Assembly: GCA_031546825.1 (NCBI GenBank)
Contig: JAVBJU010000005.1
Span: 92,658 to 156,657, forward strand
Direction: 5' to 3'
DNA: 64,000 nucleotides
Source: Hohaiivirga sp031546825
Lineage (GTDB): Bacteria; Pseudomonadota; Alphaproteobacteria; Rhizobiales; Beijerinckiaceae
Numbering within the stretch: position 1 is the stretch's first letter; each line of letters starts with the position of its first letter. The translations under genes and the position numbers were made by a program. Below the pieces are notes generated by a model. It saw nothing but the letters and a program-made list of their open reading frames with translations, ran no database searches and was not told where the DNA came from. Shown here one piece after another: positions 60,379-64,000 of the stretch.

Positions 60379-62517
60379 CTAATTATGGTTGTACTGAAGG
60401 TTTATCTTAAGTTTATTCTGGTAGACACCAATCCTCTTCCTTGCCCGCTCTATTACATCACTAAAGTGAAGAACCTCGAAGTACGTTTCGCCCAGAGATT
60501 GCCGTGTACCAGGGTCAAGAAGCGTACTCGACTGGAACCAACCCTTCCCGAGAGGGAACGGCGTCCATGTTCCGGTCAGGCGGAGAGGGTTAATGGTATC
60601 GCCTATCAGATATCCATAGAATTTTTTGATCTTTCCGCCCGATTTGGCGGCAAGTAGATGTGCATATTCCGAAAGATCCCCAATATGCTCGTCCATCGAA
60701 ACACCGGGCGCCTTGAATTCGACAATAACCGCTGAGCCTTCTTTGCTAAATAGGGCTATATCTGGTCGCTTGCCTCCATTTTCATTAGATCGTTTGGCAA
60801 GAAGTTTCTGGAATTCAACATCGATATCGCTGTTGAATAATGTTTCATACCCGTTCCAAGCTATACTCGCCAGAGGCATATCTGAAGCAATATAATCATA
60901 ATATTGATATTCTTCACTTAGAAGCCAGATATCATGATCAGAAAAATCAGTGCTATCCTTACGCATTGGGAAGAAGATACTATGGATAATCCGCTCATTC
61001 TTGCTGCGATTCCCCTCGCCCGTAGCTGCCTGCATCGCAAGGTTCTTACCGCAGGCCAGATCCAGAATCTGGACGATCGCCGCGCGGCGGACTATGAGCT
61101 GTGATAAATTGGCCATGTCGAAATTTTTGAGCGAAGAAGTGTATTTCCAAGACAACTCATTAATCTTTGCACGAAATTCTTCGGAATCCGGTTCGGCCTT
61201 AATAATCTCTTCCTTCAGATTAAATATCTCGGAGGTCTCGGCAGATATTCGCTCTTGATATTTTTTCAGAACACGCTCAGCGACAGCTTGTGCTGGCTCA
61301 CCATATACAATACGGGTTGAAGTATCATGTAGCATGGCCTCACTAACCCCAAATTGATCGATGACGTCCTTGAGGACCTCCTCTTTTTTCCAATCTGCTG
61401 GGACGACCATTTCATAAATCACTGGATCTATTGCTTCGTGGATCGTCGCATATGATAATTTTCCAGACAAAAACATATCGCTGCAAGGAATTTCTTCGGG
61501 AATATTTTCGAAGGCATCACGTTGCTCGTTAACACGCTGATCCAAATAATCGCTCTCGATCAGAACTATGTGATGGAAGCCACCCACTGGGTTGTTCTGC
61601 TCCGTGCGCGTTCGTAAATATCGGGAAGTAATGTCTTTTACTGGAGATGATTTCGCACAGAACGCCACCGCGTTCCTCGGAAGATCATACTGATCCGCGT
61701 TGAGCTGATAATGAGACAGTTTGAAACGCTGATGAGTACCAAGGCCCTCGCCCGTAACCGGATCCCGCTCTTCTACCTCAACCACACGCTCAGCTGTCAC
61801 CGTCGGAAGATCGGAGCGTTTCAAAGAGTCGCTCTTTTCGCCGTTTTTCCCATGTCGCGTAGTGAAATTGATTTCGAAATCACCGAGGCTGTTATCTAGG
61901 CCAACCAGCCTTTGGAGAAAGGCAACAAGCATCTGCTTTTTGAGGGTAGGCGCGGAAAAAAGATTGCTCAGTGATTCTCCATGTAAAATCCGCATGCGTA
62001 CGTGTTCTTTGAACTGTTCCAGCCTTATAGCGGTTCCAATTGCGTCTTGGCTCCCGGGAATACTAAGGAAATCATCGGTATCAATCTGCTTCTGCGGCTC
62101 CGCATAGTGCAGTTCTCGTCTGATGACGTCACTCCCTTCCCGATATGTGCTTTTGATCGAGAGGGCTGAAAAATGATGGAAGAACTGGATTCGACCCGCG
62201 CCCTTACATTTTCCGATCCCCAGAATGGGAAGATCATCCTTATAAGAAGTATCCTTTGTAAGGAAAGCGTTAAGCTGGTCCTCCCCTAGACCGCACCCAT
62301 TATCCTTGCAGAAAACGGTCATGGTTTCGTGCTCGTTGAGCATATCAGAGGTCGAGAACTCGACTTCCACCTTAACCTGCAAACTGGGGACGGAGGGATC
62401 CCCATGCTTGCGAATAAGAAAGGAGTCGATGGCATTGGAAATTAATTCCTCGAAAACGACATACTTATTTGAGCTAAGTTTGGTGTTTTTTATGCTTCCT
62501 CTGATGTCGAGTGTCAT
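60379..62517 (-). CDS. GHKL ATPase fused to PD-(D/E)xK-type nuclease, candidate defence protein
   Basis: About 712 residues, no signal peptide. The N-terminus is a Hsp90/MutL-like ATPase: N-box EELISNAIDSF (23-33, Glu24/Asn28), G1 box DNGCGLGED (72-80), G2 region LGIGKCKGAGRIQFF (99-113). A long middle follows, with a helical charged stretch (about 430-490) and NDIWLL-like HDIWLLSEEYQYYDYIASD. The C-terminal part has KRPDIALF and VIVEFKAP: Asp586-x13-Glu600-x-Lys602, the PD-(D/E)xK pattern. ATG 62517 is used; the TTG at 62580 is less likely. It is AT-rich against its neighbours and has no operon partner. Nucleotide-driven DNA cleavage against invaders is inferred; relation to prokaryotic MORC/MutL-type restriction families is a hypothesis. 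Confidence 0.75.
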   Translation of the reverse strand: MTLDIRGSIKNTKLSSNKYVVFEELISNAIDSFLIRKHGDPSVPSLQVKVEVEFSTSDMLNEHETMTVFCKDNGCGLGEDQLNAFLTKDTSYKDDLPILGIGKCKGAGRIQFFHHFSALSIKSTYREGSDVIRRELHYAEPQKQIDTDDFLSIPGSQDAIGTAIRLEQFKEHVRMRILHGESLSNLFSAPTLKKQMLVAFLQRLVGLDNSLGDFEINFTTRHGKNGEKSDSLKRSDLPTVTAERVVEVEERDPVTGEGLGTHQRFKLSHYQLNADQYDLPRNAVAFCAKSSPVKDITSRYLRTRTEQNNPVGGFHHIVLIESDYLDQRVNEQRDAFENIPEEIPCSDMFLSGKLSYATIHEAIDPVIYEMVVPADWKKEEVLKDVIDQFGVSEAMLHDTSTRIVYGEPAQAVAERVLKKYQERISAETSEIFNLKEEIIKAEPDSEEFRAKINELSWKYTSSLKNFDMANLSQLIVRRAAIVQILDLACGKNLAMQAATGEGNRSKNERIIHSIFFPMRKDSTDFSDHDIWLLSEEYQYYDYIASDMPLASIAWNGYETLFNSDIDVEFQKLLAKRSNENGGKRPDIALFSKEGSAVIVEFKAPGVSMDEHIGDLSEYAHLLAAKSGGKIKKFYGYLIGDTINPLRLTGTWTPFPLGKGWFQSSTLLDPGTRQSLGETYFEVLHFSDVIERARKRIGVYQNKLKINLQYNHN

Positions 62518-62830
62518 TTTCGTCCCAACTGTAGCCCAAGGATGTGTGGCAATTATTTCTGGACGCTCGAAGCATCTCAAGTCAAGCTGGGCGGATTAAC
62601 AATCTGTCAGCCCCCTCAAGAGAACTGCTTTAGTACCCGCCCGGCCTATGCCTAAGAGTGTCCCAGCGATACCTTATTAAATAATTCCCGCAGTGTATAT
62701 CTCGATAACGAGACCATTCATAATACGACAACAACAGAACAATAATTTTGTAAAACAACACCGAAATTATGCAAATAACGCAGACAACAAAAGGGCAAAT
62801 TAAGACACATTTATCGTCTTGGTTGCGCAG
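62518..62830. other. AT-rich intergenic region between the GHKL-nuclease gene and the dms operon
   Basis: About 310 bases, clearly AT-rich from 62660 to 62820. It must hold the promoter of the GHKL-nuclease gene. A short dyad TCTCG-ATAA-CGAGA lies at 62700-62713 and could be an operator. No gene, attachment site or direct repeat was recognised. Confidence 0.5.
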
Positions 62831-62833
62831 CCT

Positions 62834-62864
62834 AAAAAAGCAACGGCCCGGTTTCCCGGACCGT
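62834..62864 (-). terminator. Terminator of the dms operon
   Basis: Minus-strand 9-bp arms ACGGTCCGG/CCGGGCCGT (one G-T pair, 62843-62864) with a GAAA loop, followed within 3 bases by TTTTTT. It stands 30 bases after the dmsC stop. Confidence 0.88.
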
Positions 62865-62894
62865 TTTCATATTCAGCACATGTTTGGTGCGGTG

Positions 62895-63737
62895 TTAAAC
62901 AACCCCAACCGTCATATGCAGCGCGAAGAAGACGCTGCGACCGATCATTTCGGCGGCACCGACCAGCACGAGGCCGAGGAAGGCAACGGGCAGCATCGCC
63001 GGGCGGCCCGCTGTGAAGCGGAACGAGATAAATACCGCCAGCGCCAGCAGCACAAACCGCGCCGCCTGCCACAGCCCCATATCCGGGGTTAGCAGACCCG
63101 CCGGATGTGCCGAACTGTGGATTGTCGGCAGATACGCCATCAGCATCAACGTCACCAGCAGCGCGGCAATTACGCCGAGAAGCGCCAGCACCGCAACCAT
63201 CCTGCTGGTCATCGGGAGGTCGGTGCCTGACAGTGCAAAGATGAGGTTGATGAGGAGTGCGCCGCCGAGCACTGCGGTGGTTGCAAAGGCCAGCGGCGTC
63301 AGCACGGTGTTCCAGGTCGGAACCGTTGCCATCAGGTAAAAGGCGGTCATGTTCCACAGGAAGCAGATGCCAAGCACCAATGCCACGCCATAGAGAACCT
63401 TGCGGATGGGGGCCGCCAAATTGAACAGCGACAGAAGCCAGGCAATGCCACCACAGGCGAGGAAGCTCGTGCCAAACACGATCTCGTTGGAGAGCGAAGC
63501 GCGCCCGAAGCGCAGCACCGCATTCATGCCACGCATCGGCGTGCCCAGGTGCTGCATCGAGAAGAAGAAGCCTGCGCCCAGCAGCAGCCAGATCGGCAGC
63601 AGCCTGCGCTCAAAACGCAACTTGTCGTCGGCGTTCGCGGGGGCGAGAAACACCACAAGGGTTGCCAGCACAAACGCGCCCACCGCGCTTTGCGCCAATA
63701 CCGTGAAGACAATCAACGGCCATTCGTTCATGCCCAT
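62895..63737 (-). CDS. dmsC: Dimethyl sulfoxide reductase membrane anchor subunit
   Basis: 280-residue DmsC-type protein with about eight membrane helices. The start NEWPLIVFTVLAQSAVGAFV and FFFSMQHLGTPMRGMNAVL, with the conserved His that helps bind menaquinol, match the family. It anchors DmsAB to the inner membrane and passes electrons from quinol. ATG 63737 begins one base after the dmsB stop (AAGGAGGTG upstream), so the two are co-transcribed. The operon ends with a terminator. Confidence 0.93.
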   Translation of the reverse strand: MGMNEWPLIVFTVLAQSAVGAFVLATLVVFLAPANADDKLRFERRLLPIWLLLGAGFFFSMQHLGTPMRGMNAVLRFGRASLSNEIVFGTSFLACGGIAWLLSLFNLAAPIRKVLYGVALVLGICFLWNMTAFYLMATVPTWNTVLTPLAFATTAVLGGALLINLIFALSGTDLPMTSRMVAVLALLGVIAALLVTLMLMAYLPTIHSSAHPAGLLTPDMGLWQAARFVLLALAVFISFRFTAGRPAMLPVAFLGLVLVGAAEMIGRSVFFALHMTVGVV

Positions 63738-63738
63738 C

Positions 63739-64000
63739 TCACACCTCCTTGGGGTTGGCTAAAAAGCCGCTGCGGTCGCCCGCCGGGCGGGCTTTGCGGT
63801 TTGGCTTGATGACAATGTTCGGCTGGGTGTAGCTTGCGGGCGGCAATGGGGCCACCGCTGCGAGCGTGCCGTGCTTTTTGCGGATCTCGCCAATCGGCCC
63901 GAAATCCAGTGCCCGCAACGGGCAGGCTTCGACACAGACCGGCTTCTTGTTCTCGGCAATCCGGCTGAAGCAGCCGTCGCATTTTGTCATGTGGCCCTTG
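63739..64000 (-). CDS. dmsB: Dimethyl sulfoxide reductase iron-sulfur subunit, C-terminal part
   Basis: The frame enters from the right edge and gives the last 86 residues. Ferredoxin-type cysteines are seen in KCDGCFSRI and KPVCVEACPLRALDFG, followed by a Pro/Lys-rich tail that ends NPKEV. DmsB carries four [4Fe-4S] clusters between the quinol site in DmsC and the molybdenum subunit DmsA; most of the protein and dmsA lie outside the window. Other molybdoenzyme partners with the same ferredoxin fold are possible, but DmsC next to it supports this call. Confidence 0.9.
   Translation of the reverse strand, partial: KGHMTKCDGCFSRIAENKKPVCVEACPLRALDFGPIGEIRKKHGTLAAVAPLPPASYTQPNIVIKPNRKARPAGDRSGFLANPKEV

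Overview
The window (about 60% GC outside one AT-rich patch) looks like chromosomal DNA of a Hyphomicrobiales alphaproteobacterium, most likely Brucellaceae or a near relative. Grounds are the ffs-dnaX-ybaB-recR block, the kdsB-pheA-cytochrome c-yejABEF neighbourhood, a DnaX without zinc-finger cysteines, DUF1150 beside Hsp20, and a 103-bp palindromic repeat whose size recalls the Bru-RS elements of Brucella. No tRNA, rRNA, CRISPR array, transposase or integrase was seen. The assignment rests on recognition only; no search was run.

Layout. 1-1191: 5' part of pflB (pyruvate formate-lyase). 1655-4776: recR, ybaB, dnaX and SRP RNA on the minus strand. 4949-11494: a catabolic module (MFS transporter, alpha/beta hydrolase, HMG-CoA-lyase-type enzyme, family III CoA-transferase) behind a consensus sigma-54 promoter, with a PrpR-type sigma-54 activator gene just upstream and two palindromes between. 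11636-15299: nudC, a small DUF1493-like gene, pheA, kdsB and a membrane-anchored cytochrome c. 15322-21234: the yejABEF peptide importer. 21291-25561: two inverted 103-bp repeats enclosing a DASS anion transporter, upp and a phosphohexomutase gene. 25681-28904: M17 aminopeptidase, ghrA-like reductase and a MoeB/ThiF-like protein. 28967-33260: pheT, pheS, rplT, rpmI. 33496-40720: dctA, a DeoR regulator and a divergent LOG-like/ABC importer operon, which separate rpmI-rplT from infC (40829-41371, ATT start). 41471-49810: glycosyltransferase, thioesterase-like hydrolase, DUF1150, Hsp20, an orphan HWE-type histidine kinase, argH, a PfkB kinase and an esterase, with a 52-bp deleted repeat copy. 50048-60319: cell-envelope block of an L,D-transpeptidase lipoprotein, a small secreted protein, a secreted pseudoprotease with a peptidoglycan-binding domain, a thioester alpha-2-macroglobulin and PBP1C. 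60379-62517: an AT-rich stand-alone gene for a GHKL (Hsp90/MutL-like) ATPase fused to a PD-(D/E)xK-type nuclease. 62895-64000: dmsC and the end of dmsB.

How the parts work together. The window edges (PflB, DmsBC) suggest fermentative or anaerobic respiratory capacity. The sigma-54 module has everything expected for import, CoA activation and retro-aldol cleavage of a branched dicarboxylic acid under a small-molecule-sensing activator. The alpha-2-macroglobulin/PBP1C pair with the neighbouring pseudoprotease and L,D-transpeptidase forms a wall maintenance and protection block. The best candidate for an undescribed system is the GHKL-nuclease fusion gene, a probable single-protein anti-invader system.
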